Translations under genes and position numbers: made by a program
Assembly (NCBI GenBank): GCA_008360975.2
Contig: CM039210.1
Location: 9,674,293-9,738,292, forward strand
Reading direction: 5' to 3'
Origin: Lichenostomus cassidix
Lineage: Eukaryota; Chordata; Aves; Passeriformes; Meliphagidae
DNA: 64,000 nucleotides
Shown: positions 10,115-22,136 of the stretch, in pieces
Layout: every line of letters begins with the position of its first letter
How positions within the stretch are numbered: the stretch's first letter is position 1
Notes under the pieces: generated by a model
Told to the model about the DNA's origin: nothing
What the model saw: only the letters and a program-made list of their open reading frames with translations
The model's database searches: none

Positions 10115-10745
10115 ATACCTCACTGTGGAGTAGGTTCCTTTGAATCAGGAAGGCAAAATGAAAGTTTTGGGAACAACAATAGCAGCAGGTTGGAGAAAAT
10201 CAGCATATTTTATGCACCGCATAAGTACATAAAAGCATGTTTTCCATTCTTCAGTCTAGTAAATACCTTCTAGATACCAAGCTGTTAAATCTCACCACCC
10301 CATGGGAACAAAGAGAGACACAAAATGCTGGAAATACCTGTTCCCAAAATGGTGCCAGCCAGGGGTGGCCACGTGGCTGAAGGACAAAGGGAAGATGATG
10401 TCACATCCTACCCTTCCAAGATGGTGTCTCCCAGGTGACTGTGTGTTCCTAGGAACAAAGAGACAAGATAGTGTCAACTCCTCCTGGCAAGGCAGGAGCC
10501 TACAGAGCAGTTCTAGAGGCAGATGAAAAACTTGCCAGTTCGTGCGAGGTCTGGGCCGCTGCCGCCACTTCTTCCTGCCGGTTGTGGGCTCTGCTGCTGC
10601 TGCTGTGCTCTGCACTGTGGCTTTGGGGTGGGGGGAAGAGGACCAGTCCGTTGGCATCAGCATGGGGTGGCCTGACCCCAGGAACTCACTCCCCTTCTGT
10701 TTCTGCTGCCCGCAGAGTTTGCAAAGTTCACTTCAAAACAGTTTC
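10115..10745. other. Unassigned sequence before ERV H
   Basis: No recognisable gene. Open frames at 10292-10815 on both strands are short, overlapping and without family resemblance. A phrase GGAACAAAGAGA recurs at 10305 and 10452. It may be older repeat sequence. Confidence 0.4.
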
Positions 10746-11330
10746 TGTTATAAATGAAGTCATGGAGTTGGCTTTCGTAAAGGGTTATGAGGTATTTGTT
10801 ATAATTATTTGTTAATAGTTGTGTATACTTCTGCTGATTTGTTATGGTTATTTGTTAATAGTTGTGTATATGTTATGGTTACCTCTACTGATTTGTTATG
10901 GCTAACTGTTAAATGTTATGGTTACTCTACTGATTTGTTGTGGCTAATTGTTAAATGTTATGATTACCTCTGATTGTTATATGTTCCTGTTAAAAGTTTT
11001 GTCTAGTTAAGAATGGGGAGAGAAGTGAGTGTTAATTAGCATAAGGGGATAGCTGGGCAAGCAGCTAACTTATCAGAAGAGCCTAGAAACGACGAGCCAA
11101 TGAGGACTGAAGACAACTAGCCAATCGGAGTACCTTAAGGAGGCGGGGTTAGGGGGTTATAAAAACTGTATCCCCTAGCCAGAAGGTGTGCCTCTGGTTT
11201 CCCCGCATCAGTGGCTAAGCACCCGGCGCTGTTCCCTCTACTTTGTGGAATGAGTTTTTCGTTTTGTCCCCTATTGTCTTTTTGTTAATAAACGTTTAAA
11301 ATTTTACAATACTGAGCTTCATTTCTCACA
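10746..11330 (+). repeat. 5' LTR of ERV H, with promoter elements
   Basis: 585 bp, TGTTATAAATGAAG...ATTTCTCACA. It carries two CCAAT boxes (near 11097 and 11121), a TATA box TATAAAA at 11158-11164 and AATAAA at 11287-11292, in the correct order and spacing for a class I LTR. The U3 part contains an internal tandem repeat (10798-10985). Confidence 0.8.
10798..10985 (+). repeat. U3 tandem repeat in ERV H LTR
   Basis: Three to four imperfect copies of a ~40-45 bp unit built on CTACTGATTTGTTATGGCTA followed by TTGTTAAATGTTATG. Such U3 repeats often act as enhancers in retroviral LTRs; that role is inferred. Confidence 0.65.
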
Positions 11331-12546
11331 ATTGGGGCCTTGTCCAAGATAAAAGCCTCGTCTCCATGACCCTGAAAGATTCCAGGTGAGAGGTGCACCC
11401 CGCCAATCTCTTTTTTAGGCGGCTCAGCTGGCTTCTTTCGGTGCCGTGGGAGATTGCTGGCCAGTACCCCAGAGACAAGAAGGGACCTACAAAGTAGATG
11501 TAAGAAGAAAGAAAGTACCTGTAGCTCCCTCCAGTTTGTGGAGTGGCCCACAAGCCAGGTGCACCAGGGGCCAGATGGGAAATGGGGATCGTAAGTACCA
11601 TTTTGTGGGCAAGGGGGGGGGGCCCAAAGTGAATGAGTGTGTGTTAGATGTGGACTAGCAGCCACATCCACGAAGTGAGTGTGGAGTCCTTCTAACTGCG
11701 GTTCCGTCCCTCTGTGAAGAGGTCAGCCAGTGAAGGGACGAAGTGCAAGGAAATGAGTGAGTGAGCCCCCCAGAAATCTTCCTGGATGTTTGCCTCAGAT
11801 TCAGGGAGAGCTCTGGACCTAGCGGTTCCAGAGCAAGGGAAAGGGAGTTAGGAACTTGGCTGTGGGATTCCAGAAGTTTCTAAACTCAAAAGGAAAGAGT
11901 GGTGAGGCTTGTATCTCAAGAGGTAGATAGAAAGGTTTTGGAAGGGTAAAGGGATACAAGAGGTGGAAAGAAAAGTTTTGGAATGGTAAAGGGATGTTAC
12001 CGGGGAGTAGTGATCGGGGATAAAATCCCGGTGGACTCCTGGCATCTCAGGAGAGTGGGGAGACTCTTGAGGAAATTCTGGGAGTCTCCCGGTAGAAAAT
12101 CTGAAGTAGATGGGGAGGGAGCAATTCTCTGAGTCAACCCATCAGAAGAACCAGTGTGTTGGCTAGCCGAACTAAAAGGGAGTTGGCAACTTTTCCATGG
12201 GACTCCGGAAGTTCCTAAACTCCAAAGGATGGTTTTCTTTGTGTGTCTGTGAAGGGAGTTAGGAACTTGTCCATGGGATTCCAGAAGTTTCTAAACTCAA
12301 ATAAATTATGAGAGACTCCCAGTGGAAAAGAGAGTGTGTTGTGACCACAGAAAGAATGAGAAGGAGTTAGTGAGGTTCTATGTGTCTGTGAAATCAAGGT
12401 GGGGAGATTTTACCTGGGATTTTGGAAGTCTCCGTTGGTGAGGAGACTTTACCTGGAATTCTGGGAATCTCCGGTGAAAGATTCGGTCGAAGTTCTGTCA
12501 AAAGGTGTGGAGACTTGGTCTCCGGCGCAGGATTCTGTCACTGTGT

Positions 12547-12549
12547 CTC

Positions 12550-12582
<33 letters not shown>

Positions 12583-12595
12583 CTGTGTGTGCCGG
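12547..12595 (+). repeat. (TG)n microsatellite
   Basis: An uninterrupted TG run followed by TATGTGTCTGTGTGTG, within the ERV H leader. Confidence 0.9.
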
Positions 12596-12654
12596 CGGGA
12601 GACACCAGCTTGAAACTGTTTCTGTGTGTGTGTGCCGGCAGGAGCGCTGGTATG

Positions 12655-12772
12655 AATTTTTCGGCGGGAGACACCATTTTGAATATTTTGGTGGGAGCCG
12701 TGGTTTTGGATTTTTCATTGGGAGAAGCCGTTTTGAATTTTTCAGCGGGAGCTGCGGTTTTGAATTGTTGTT
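12655..12772 (+). repeat. ~27-bp tandem repeat in ERV H leader
   Basis: Four units of the type TTTTGAATTTTTCGGCGGGA plus a few bases, each ending in a GGGAG-type core. Read in one frame they encode a repeated ten-residue Phe/Gly pattern, but nothing suggests translation. Confidence 0.75.
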
Positions 12773-13232
12773 TACATAGCAACAGTAGATAAGCTCAGGA
12801 AAACTAGGGGAACTACATTCCCTCAATGCATATATAGAGGGAGTAAAACCACCAGATCCAAATCCCTGTCCTAATTGCTCTGAGTGTCACAGTGCCAGGT
12901 GGGTTTTAGTACAGTGTGCAGCTTGCCAGGCTCAGTGGTATAGTTCCCCTTCCTACTTGCAAGAACCATGGGTTGAATGCAAGGCTGATTTGGGTGTGAG
13001 GAAGGGTGTGAGGAGTGTGCCTGAATAAAGGAAATAAAGGAGAGTGAGAGAAGATTGTGCATGGTACTGTGAATTGGTTTAAGGGGGAGTGACTGGATGG
13101 GGAGGGACCAGGGGAACCCCACTTTCTTAGTGTCCTGCTACTGAGCCTTGAGAAACTGTAAAAGCTTAAAGGAGGTGAGATGCGAGGTGACAGACAGGAC
13201 AAAGGGCGAGGTGTGAAGTAACAGGCTAGAAA

Positions 13233-13620
13233 ATGGGACAAGAGGGGAGTAAGACACAATCAGAAAGGAATGAAAACAAGAAAATCGATATCGATATACC
13301 ACCAGATAGCCCCCTGGGGGTTAAATTTGCAAATTGGGAGAAGGACCCTACTACCAAGGAGTTAAATAAAGTAAAAATAAAATAAGATTTGACCATGTCT
13401 ATTGGCCCAGGTATGGGTCCTCAGAAAATTGGATTTGCCAAGCCTTGAATACTTTTGTAAATAAAAGAGAACCTTTTGACCCCGGAGAGGGTAAATATGC
13501 AGCCTGCTGGGTTGGTAATGCAATTAAGACCACTAGTGCGAAGGCATTTAAGTTATCAAAGGCTGATAAGGAGTAGCAGGCTAAGGAGAGGGGGTAGAAA
13601 GTATGGGACCCCTTAGATGT
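13233..13620 (+). pseudogene. gag: ERV H gag, matrix part, broken
   Basis: ATG at 13233 starts a 50-codon frame beginning MGQEGS, so a myristoylated matrix N terminus is plausible. The frame stops at 13385. Homologous matrix sequence continues in another frame (YGSSENWICQALNTFV near 13415, then EGKYAACWVGNAIKTT), showing a frameshift and later stops. At 13620 the gene is interrupted by a solo LTR flanked by an exact GATGT duplication; gag resumes at 14325. It belongs to a gammaretrovirus-like Gag. No functional product is likely. Confidence 0.75.
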
Positions 13621-14324
13621 TGTCTTGCAAGGGAGACAGAAGCCTTATTAGTTTCTGCAGTTTGCCAGGCATATGGCAACAGATTAGGGTAGCTAGCTCC
13701 CCAAGACTCAGTCCCGTTTGCAAGGTTCTTTGATATTTGGCCAATTAGTCTAAAAATACCATTTATTAGACACAGAAAATAACAAACGTACAAACATAGA
13801 ACAGATTGACATACATACACACAATGAATGCATAATTGCAAAACTATAATAGCTAAAATGCAATTATGGGGTAAAAGCTTGCTTGAACCATAAAAATAGT
13901 TAAAAATGCAAGTTAAGAAAGGTACCTCTAAGTTAGCTGGAATAATACAATTTAGGAAACCAATGATCTTACCAAAATCCAATTTTGGTGCTGGGATACA
14001 TTAGAGTCCACTCTCAATCTTGCAAGAAGTTACCACAGGGCTGTGTCCAAACCCTGGGGAGAGGCTTTTCCTCAGGCTCAGTGTCCATGTAGAAAAGCTT
14101 CTACCTTTTCTGAAATTTCGTGAGCTTTTTATAAGATAAGAATATGCCAAGGGGGTCACTAAAAATTTCTCACATTCTCTCTACATTCCACAGGGTAGTG
14201 TCTTTTCAGACTTTCGGACACCACCACCAGGTAGCTCTGATTTAGGCTGTCATCTTAATCTGAGTCATCCATCTCCTGCGACCGAGCAGGGAGAGAGAGA
14301 AGGGGGGGGAAGTGTCCTGCCACA
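13621..14324 (-). repeat. Solo LTR, family F, inserted in ERV H gag
   Basis: 704 bp, reverse of the ERV F LTRs (23839-24542, 38475-39201). Target duplication GATGT at 13616-13620 and 14325-14329. This fixes ERV H as older than this F insertion. Confidence 0.92.
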
Positions 14325-15210
14325 GATGTGTTGCCTCCCCTCTAGTCCCCTATCCCAGCAGGCCCAGTACTTCCAATGGCCCCTATTCCCACTAGACCAG
14401 TTACTCCTATTGCCCCTCCAATTCCAGTGGGGTCACCCAATTACCCTGATCCAATTCTTCCCTCCACCTCAAAAACAACCTGTTCCTTGGATGAACCATC
14501 TTGATCATCCAGCCCTAGTTTCAGGTATGAGGGACCTTACGCAAATACTCAGGGAAAACTAGCTCTCAGGCAGGAAGGTGAAGGAGAAAAGAGGACTGGT
14601 TTGTTTCCATTGTGGGAGGTGCCAATGGGGGGAGCTCAAGGGGGGATAGGTTTTGTTAATGCCCCACTAACATCTTCAGAGGTGAAAGCCTTTAAAAAGG
14701 AAATAAAAGGGTTATTAGAAGACCCAGTCAGAGTGACAGAACTGTTTGATCAGTTTTTAGGTCCAAATCCCCAGAAGAAAGACAAATGATTATGGCAGCA
14801 GGAATGAGGATTTGGGAAAGGGAAAACCAGCAAGGCCCACTGGGAGAACAGAAAATGCCCTTAACGGTCCCAAATTTGAATCCAAATGGTGAGGCAGGAA
14901 AGAGGGCTGAATGAGTTACCGAGGGAAGCCCAGAAAGTGTATGTGAGGAGAGATGAGGGCTGAATGAAAGCTAAAGCTAAGATAACAGTAGCCACAATGA
15001 GAGAAAATAACTCCTCTGAGGGATTAAAAAAAGGATGAAAAAGAAAGAGGAGGGAGTAAGACCTCTATGCAGACCAGGCCAGAGAGACCCGTGAGGGGCA
15101 CCTGTGTTTACTGTGGGAAGGAGGGACACTACAGAATGGACTGCCCACAGAGGAAAAAGGATTTGGAAGTGTTCAAGGAGGTACAAACAGAAGGTATAGA
15201 GGATTAGGAG
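14325..15210 (+). pseudogene. gag: ERV H gag: p-region, capsid fragment and nucleocapsid zinc knuckle
   Basis: Proline-rich p-region (14330-14560), then the N-terminal capsid start (PLWEVPMGGAQGGIGFVNAP near 14603) running to about 14789. Most of capsid, including the major homology region, is missing. A CCHC zinc knuckle, CVYCGKEGHYRMDC, is intact at 15103-15144. Frames change between pieces. The type is gammaretroviral. Confidence 0.75.
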
Positions 15211-15219
15211 TGTCAGGGG

Positions 15220-15790
15220 CTCTACCTCCTGGGGAATCAATACCATCTAGAGCCCTTGGTAAATCTATTAATAGGTCCCCAGGAGGAAGATTTTAAACAG
15301 GTCATTGTAAAAGGGAACTTTAAAGTAGGAGTGGGGGATGTCTTGTTGGTGCCTGAGGCAAATTGTAATCTATTGGGGAGAGATTTCCAAATTCAATTGA
15401 AAATAGGTGTGGTCCCTGAAGAAGGAAGGATGGTAGCCAGGATATTACAATAAAAACAAGAGAACGAACAGGAAAGAGATGAAAAAGTAATAGAGAAAGG
15501 GAAATTACCATCCAACTGGTCTGCCCAATGCGGTGAGCTCTATGCTCTAAAGAGAGGTTTGGAATATCTGGTGCAAAAGAAAGGGAACATTTACACCAAC
15601 TAACAATCCTTAACTCCTCAATGGGAAGGTCCCTTCCAGGTGTTGCTGACTACAGAAGCTGCAATCTGAACCAAAGAAAAAGGGTGGACCCATGCAAGCT
15701 GCGTTGAAGGACCTGTGGAGGAACCAAAGAAGTGGACAGTAACAAGCACCCTGGGAGATAGAAAGTTACCTTTTATCAAATTTTTTGGGG
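15220..15790 (+). pseudogene. pol: ERV H pol remnants (protease end, RNase H scrap, integrase tail)
   Basis: Three short recognisable pieces lie end to end. The C-terminal half of the protease (VPEANCNLLGRDFQ, ~15350-15400) is followed by an RNase H scrap (SAQCGELYAL, ~15521) and then by an integrase tail (PQWEGPFQVLL, ~15615). Reverse transcriptase and the integrase core are absent. About 2.5 kb of pol has been deleted. Confidence 0.7.
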
Positions 15791-16076
15791 GGCTAGTAAA
15801 GTATAGTAAAGTGTTCTTTAGACTTGTAAGGACCTTTCTGGGAAATATCCTGCCTGTATCATCCCCCCCCCCCATACTACACATACACTCACCCCTTAAC
15901 AGCTCAAGTGAATAAAATTGCATCAATCCAGATTGCGGTAAGGGTGAGAAAGCACTACATCTGTTAAAGGGACTGAGAATTAACTCAACAAGAAGGTGTG
16001 GAGGGCAAGACCGGGTTAGGTATAGCATCTACCACAGTGAGTCAACCACTCTACCATAGGCTGCAACCCTACAGGT

Positions 16077-17427
16077 ATGGAGAGTGGAGAAGCATTCCAT
16101 GCCGGACCTCTGCTAATGCTTCTGTGGCTATTAGTATACCAAATTGGAATATATACCAATTCCTGCCACAAATGCAACCAGTCCCTTTATTCAGAGATGA
16201 CCCAGGGATCTCTCCTTAAAACACATATCCACACAGACAACGAGTGCTTTGACCCACCTAAATTAGAGACCTGCACCAAAGATAGAAAGACCTATTATAT
16301 TGCTGAGAATCTGGGAATGGTTACACAACAGTTAAGAGGGGAGTGTCCAAAAGGGGAAGAGTGGGTATGTTTCGAAAATAACCTTGGGGGAGGAATTATG
16401 GAGAGTGGACAGTATTATCAGGACTTGGTAAGAGAGCAAGAAGTGGTAAAAGCAAGGAGACCAACCACCCTCCCATTGGATATGGAAGACCTGAGACTCC
16501 TAGAGTTGAGTATAAATCTGTTTGTGGACCTGGGAGAGAGAATTAGCCGGGAACGCAACCTAACCAACTGTCAGATTTGTGGGGCAACACTTGTGGCAGA
16601 GATAGGGCCATGGAGGGGAAACAGCTTGGGCCCAGTCGAACTCTTGAGGTGGAACCACACTATCCAAAGAAAAGAAAAGCGAGCAGGAGTATGGACCTTG
16701 AGCGCACCTGTAATAGGTGAAGGATGTCTCTGGCGTACTGGACAAACTAATAATATTGGAGACACCTCAGGCAAGTGGTACCTGGTAACTGATGCTTGGT
16801 GGGTACCCAAGGAACCAGAAATGTTCTGGGCATTGAGTAAAGAAAGGAAGAAAGTGTATCAGGGATGACACAGAAGGATTTTATTTGAGTTACAAGCCAG
16901 GTACAGATCCATATTCTGAGATCCCGGGAATATCCAAATTTTGGAAAAACCTACAGAAACAGGAAAAAAAATTATTGGGAAGCACTTGACAGGATGTTTT
17001 GGATATGTGAAAAGAGGGCTTACCCAAAGTTACCCACCAGTTGGAAGGGAAGTTGCACCCTAGGAATTATCCAACCAGGACTTTTCTTATTGTCAGGGAG
17101 ATGTGAGAATGAACTGGGTGTGTCATGATATGATACACCACACAGAGATAAAAGAGAACTAATGGAGGAATCTCAGAAATGGAAAGATGAGAAATGGTCT
17201 CCAGAAAAATAATAAGTACCCATGGACCGGCAACATGGGCACAGGATGGGAGTTGGGGATGTCGGACTCCAATCTATACGTTGAACAGAATTATCAGACT
17301 CCAAGCAGTTATAGAAATAATCATGAACCAAACGGCTTCAGCTCTGGAATTAATAATACAACAACAAAGATGAACCAGAGCAGCGGTATACCAAAACAGG
17401 TTGGCCCTGGATTATTTGCTAGCAAAG
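16077..17427 (+). pseudogene. env: ERV H env, SU nearly open, TM truncated
   Basis: An ATG at 16077 opens a 263-codon frame with a hydrophobic signal-like segment (LLMLLWLLVYQIGIY) and a cysteine-rich SU that includes a CXXC motif (NCQIC). The frame ends at 16868; env homology continues in shifted frames to a TM segment (NRLALDYLLAK), where it is cut at 17427 by an LTR. It is a class I type envelope glycoprotein remnant. Function as an envelope is not possible from this copy. Confidence 0.75.
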
Positions 17428-18023
17428 TGTGATAAATACATATCATAATGTTTGCTTTTTGCAAATATTACAATGGATACTATGTATATGATTTTAATTA
17501 TTTTCTTACAAAGGTAGCCTTGCTGTGAAAAATTGCTGTGTAATGATGACTAATGTCTTTCTTTCTGGTGCTAGCTGAGCTTAGATGTAGTAGTGAAATA
17601 GCTGTTAGAGTTTTGTTAGAATGCTTGAACTGCCTGCTTGAACTGGACAACATCCAACGAATGGACCCTGCCACTGGCATTCCAACTATCAGCACCTGTC
17701 ATCTGCAGAAACCACAATCTGGGAGTGATAACAGAATCAATTAAAGAGGACTGTGAATGCTCTGAGGAGGCGTATCCTAGGAGGAGCTAGGCTAAGCAGT
17801 TCCCAGAACATGCAAACTAGTTTGGAGAAAAGTTTGAATATGCATAATTGTTTACGAATATGCATTAGGCTGAAGGGTATGTAAAGGGTGTCTTTGTCCA
17901 TACCAGGTGTGCTTTTTGGCTGAATGCCAAGCACTCAGCACTGTACTTCTGCTTATATCTGTCCGCTATTGTCTTCTTTTAAACTTTTTAATCCTAACAG
18001 GAGAGTGAACCTCATTTTTCACA
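17428..18023 (+). repeat. LTR family H', plus orientation
   Basis: 596 bp, TGTGATAAATAC...ATTTTTCACA. It cuts ERV H env. No matching duplication was found at its two edges (flanks ...CAAAG and GACAG...), so it may be a recombined 3' LTR rather than a clean solo insertion. Confidence 0.8.
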
Positions 18024-18039
18024 GACAGAAATCTGTTCC

Positions 18040-18666
18040 TGTGAAAAATGAAGTTTCACTCTCCTATTAGAATTAAAAAAATTTCATAAAGGACAATAGG
18101 GGACAAAGACAACAAAGCAAAAGTAACAGCCCTGGGTGCTTGGCCCTTAGCTAAGAGCACATCGTGACTACAGGGTTTACAGCTTTACATAGTTTCATTA
18201 TTGCATCATCCAAATGCATATTCATAGACAATTATGCATATTCAAACATTTCTTCAAACTAGTTTGCATATTCCAGGAATCTTTTATCACGGCCCCTCCT
18301 CTGATCCGCCTTTTTAGAGCATGCGCAATTCTCTTGAAGAGTCGTGTATCGCCCCTCTGTTTTGTGGTTCCAGCAGGTGATGGCCACTGATAGAAATGTC
18401 AGTGGCAAGGATCCTTGTCACTCTTGCTCTTTTGATGTTATCGAACTAAGCAGGTAGTTTAATTATTGTAAGTTAATGGTAAGTATTCTCAAAAAACTAT
18501 ATTATCTATTTCACCACTATATCCAAATTAGTTGCAAAGAAATAAAAGGCATTTAGTTATTATTATGTCTTTATAACAAAGCTACTTCTATAAGAATTAA
18601 AATTATACACATAGCATCCATTTGGATATTTGCGAAAAGCCAATACTATAATATGGATTTATCACA
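18040..18666 (-). repeat. Solo LTR family H', minus orientation
   Basis: 627 bp, inverted relative to the preceding LTR and separated from it by 16 bp. Exact 5-bp duplication GTTCC at 18035-18039 and 18667-18671. Confidence 0.92.
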
Positions 18667-18681
18667 GTTCCTGACACCTCT

Positions 18682-19117
18682 TGTCAGGAAAACTAATCCA
18701 CAAACACCAGAGGTTTATGTCCAAAAAGGAGACAGAGGAGTCCTGTAGCTTTATTCACTAATAAAGGGAGAGGTCATGGGGCAATTTCCCATGGGGTCTC
18801 TCAAATTGCTACAGGACACAGCCTCCTTTTTATCCTAATTTCCTGGCTGCATTTGCCTCTCTGTTTCCCATTGGCTGAGGTACTTGAGAGGTACATACCC
18901 AGACCCCCTTCTAATGTACATTTCCCCCCCTTTTTCTTTTGCTTTGTGTCTCTGTTCTTTTTCTCTAAGTCCAGGGATTTAGCACAGCCTTGGGTGAGTA
19001 ACAGTCTGTGTCAATTAATGGAATTCCTATGGAATTTATGATTCCTCCCATTGCTCCTTTCACCTATCAGTATCTGGCCTTATCTACCAGCAGGCCCACA
19101 GTTTTTTTGTACAGACA
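18682..19117 (-). repeat. Gamma A 3' LTR
   Basis: 436 bp, the reverse of 7905-8356. The adjacent purine tract on the minus strand (GGAATGAGGGGGAGA, 19118-19132) marks the plus-strand primer. Confidence 0.88.
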
Positions 19118-19402
19118 TCTCCCCCTCATTCCTTTCAATCCCTCCTCTCCATATCTTCTCAGTAATTGTCTTTACAAACCTTAGTTACCATTGACTTAAT
19201 TTTCCCTTCCTGGGTAGTTTTTTTCATTTTACGATTATTGGCAGTGAAATGATTTTCTGTCCTTTTGTAGCCATTTTTTGATCAGTAGGCATGGCTGCTA
19301 CCTGCATCCCCTTGATCACATGCTGAATGAGTTGCACTAAGCGAGGTATCATGCATGGTTAAAAGATTAGAGTTGCTATTGCGCTTAGGAGGAAAAAAAG
19401 CA

Positions 19403-21163
19403 TTAGTTTAACCCATAGTCCACCAGGTAACTATAAAAACATGTCCCATTCCCATCCTTTCCATGTTCAGACATGAGCTTTCTTATTCCCTTTGTTATTT
19501 GTTTCACCACTTTTCCATTGTCATCTATATGTAAACAGCAGTTTGAGTCATTTAATTTTCCACACACTCCCCCTTCTTCTGCTAATAGATAATCCAATAC
19601 CATCCAATGTTGGAATATTGCATTCCTCATCTGAGTGGATTGGTCAGCAAGAAGGTCAAGAGCTGTAGCTGTCTGGTTGGTTATTATTTCAAAGACAGCT
19701 TGTAACCTAATTATTCGATTCAAATTATAAATAGGTTCTCTGGCACCTGATATTAATTCGTTTGGATTCCAAGTGGCTGGTCCATAGTGTTGTATGATTC
19801 GCTCTGGTGGCCATTCATCTTTTCTCCATTTTTGTGTGCTCCCTCCAGCCAAGGATGCATTAATTGACTGCTTTTCTCTAATTAGGTTATCATATACCTT
19901 GATTCCTAATTGATTTCCCTGAACTTGTGGTAGCAATAAGAACAATGGTCTAATACAGCCTACAAAACATATCCCTGACCAGTTTGGAGGTAACCTGCGA
20001 TAAGCATGTTGGCCACAAATCCATTAATGCCCTTTTAAAGTTCAGGTTCCATTTGAAAAGGGGCCTTTCCAATTTTCATCATCAATTGGTGGGTCAAAAT
20101 ACAGCTTCTTTCCTGGATCTAACGGTACTCCAACAATAGTTGCCCTACAATAGGAATCACAATATTTGCATTTCCAAGCTCCCACATGAGGTTTCCACCT
20201 ACAGTTACATCCCCAGATCTGTTTTGTTAGATCTGGACCAGAACTTATTTAAAAGGGTTCAAGTTCCATTCCGCTGTTGCCATTTCCACTGATAGTCACA
20301 GACAACGTGTCCTACTTGTGGAATTATCTCAGGGGCAGCATAAAAATAATTGGTCAAAAAACCCATCCTTCCCCACTGCTTTACATCCTTCAAAATCCCT
20401 TTGGTAATTATGGTAAGAACACCTTACCCAGCTACCATTAGTGATCTTAACATGTGTTTGATTCCATCTACCTCAATATTTGGAACAATCATAAGGAGGG
20501 CAGTTGGGGGTCCAACAATTTAAACCTAAAGTCCAGTCACAAACACTTTTCCCCACGTACACAGCCCCTGTTCTATTTAGACAATAAATGTCTCTTTCAG
20601 AAGAATGAAGTTGCCATGGACTTTGTTCCTCATCCCAAAATCCTGTTCCATTATGGACTCCTCTCAGGTTGCTGGCCCACCATTTAGGTTCGACGGGGTT
20701 AGCCATCCATGGCCAGTCTTCAGATCCACCTGGCCCTCCACAGACCCAGCAATTACTAAGGTTAAAGGTTTTTGATACTTTTTCCCCTAGGATTAAAAAA
20801 ATGTTTTCCCACCTCTGGCCTAAACTTATCTGACAATATAAAGGTAAGATTATTAAGAAAAACACTCTAATGGTGCAATCTAATTACCTAATCTAATTCT
20901 CACATTGTCATCTGCACCACCTGTGGCGAGTGAAGGCACAGAAACAACATAAAGAAAATAATGCCAGCAAGGATTGCCCCCCCCCCCCCCACAGTGACTG
21001 TAGATGTGAAAGGAGGGATACCCACACAGACTATTTCCACAGACAGTTTGTGGTAGGCACACGAGGCTTCTCCCGATGTCAACGCACTGGCTGCTACTCC
21101 AGTCCGCTCCTGAGGAGTGTCAGTCGTGGCTTCCCTTCCTTTTCCTCCAGCTGAGATGTCCAA
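19403..21163 (-). pseudogene. env: Gamma A env (SU and TM), broken
   Basis: On the minus strand the N terminus (21163-20900) shows a leader with a hydrophobic stretch (ILAGIIFFMLFLCL). SU at 20865-20473 contains the CXXC motif CWVC in LSNCWVCGGPGG, which in class I envelopes links SU to TM. The TM part at 19945-19403 has a heptad-like region ([15 protein letters not shown]), then [15 protein letters not shown], a cysteine loop with seven residues between the first Cys and the CC pair. Frames shift between pieces, and a C13 run lies at about 20977-20990. The TM frame ends near 19403 without a membrane anchor. Not functional. Confidence 0.8.
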
Positions 21164-21289
21164 ATCTCCGGAGCCTTAGAGACCCTGACCCGAGTGTGAT
21201 GGGTCTACTCCTGTTCAGCTATCTTGATGGCTGTTTCTGTGGTCAGTAACACTTGGAAAGGTCCATGCCACTTCACCACCAGTGGTGCT

Positions 21290-22136
21290 TCTTTCTATTC
21301 TTTAACTAGGATCCAATCTCCTGGCTGGATGTTATGAACAGCAAAGTCCAAAGGCAGGGTCTGTGCCAGCTGAGCTTCCTGTCTAAGAGATTTCACAAGA
21401 GACAGTATCCTGGCTACATATTGTTTTAAATATACATCACTTATTTCCACTCCCCCAAAAGGCTGAGAATTAAAAGGGCAAGGAATTCCAAATATCAATT
21501 CAAACAGAGATAATTGAATATCTCCTCTGGGTCTGGCCCTTATTCTTGTCAAAGCCAGTGGCAAAAGCTGTACCCATGGCATCTTAGTTTCTATCACCAG
21601 CTTCAAAAGGTGTTTCTTTATTTCTCCATTCATTCTTTCTACCTGACCCGAGCTCTAGGGGTTCCATGGGATATGGAGGTTCCATTGTAGTGTTAAAGCA
21701 GCCATAACTCCTTGAAGGATCTTTCTTGTGAAATGAGTTCCCCTATCTGAGTCTATTGCTTCCACAATCCCATATCTTGGAATTATTTGTTCCAAAAATA
21801 CCTTAATAACTGATCCTGTAGTTGCTGAAACAGTTGGGAATGCTTCTGGCCACCCTGTTAGCTGACATACTATTACCAGAAGATATTTAAATCTTGCCAC
21901 TCATGGTATTGCAGTAAAATCCTCCTGGCATCTTTGGAAGGGGTGTACAGCCCAAGGCCTCCCTGCCCTGGCAGTTTTCTTTGTAACCCTGTTATTGGCT
22001 TTAGCACAAATAAAGCAACCTTCAATAGCTCACTTTGCCAGAGTAAAAAGACCCACAGCAGCATCTATTTTGAGGAAGGCCCCTGCCAATCCTCAAGACC
22101 CTTAATGACTCCCTTCATGGAGTTGTTTTAATATTT
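21290..22136 (-). pseudogene. pol: Gamma A integrase core and C terminus, broken
   Basis: The core (22064-21655) includes LTGWPEAFPTV and the second catalytic Asp in IDSDRGTHFTRKI. The C-terminal part (21633-21295) has the tail motifs LPLALTRIRARPRG and IQPGDWILVKE. A stop and frame change separate them where the catalytic Glu would lie. The gene is interrupted at 22136 by a solo LTR. Confidence 0.82.

Larger units (their letters stand above)
11331..13232 (+). other. ERV H leader with primer-site remnant and degenerate repeats
   Basis: Immediately after the LTR, TTGGGGCCTTGTCCAAGAT resembles a diverged tRNA-Pro-type primer site. The leader is unusually long (1.9 kb) and repetitive. A ~50-bp phrase containing GGGATTCCAGAAGTTTCTAA occurs near 11865, 12200 (variant) and 12280; a second phrase with TTTACCTGG...GGAATCTCC occurs near 12410 and 12450. 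It carries no convincing gene; frames at 12399-12826 are products of the repeats. Confidence 0.6.

Noticed and set aside
12399..12826. Open frames of 91-126 codons on both strands
   Set aside because: They are products of the TG microsatellite and the 27-bp tandem repeat; no family resemblance.
20900..21163. Frame with GGGG from a C13 run as a glycine-rich protein
   Set aside because: It is the gamma A env leader with an expanded homopolymer, not a separate gene.
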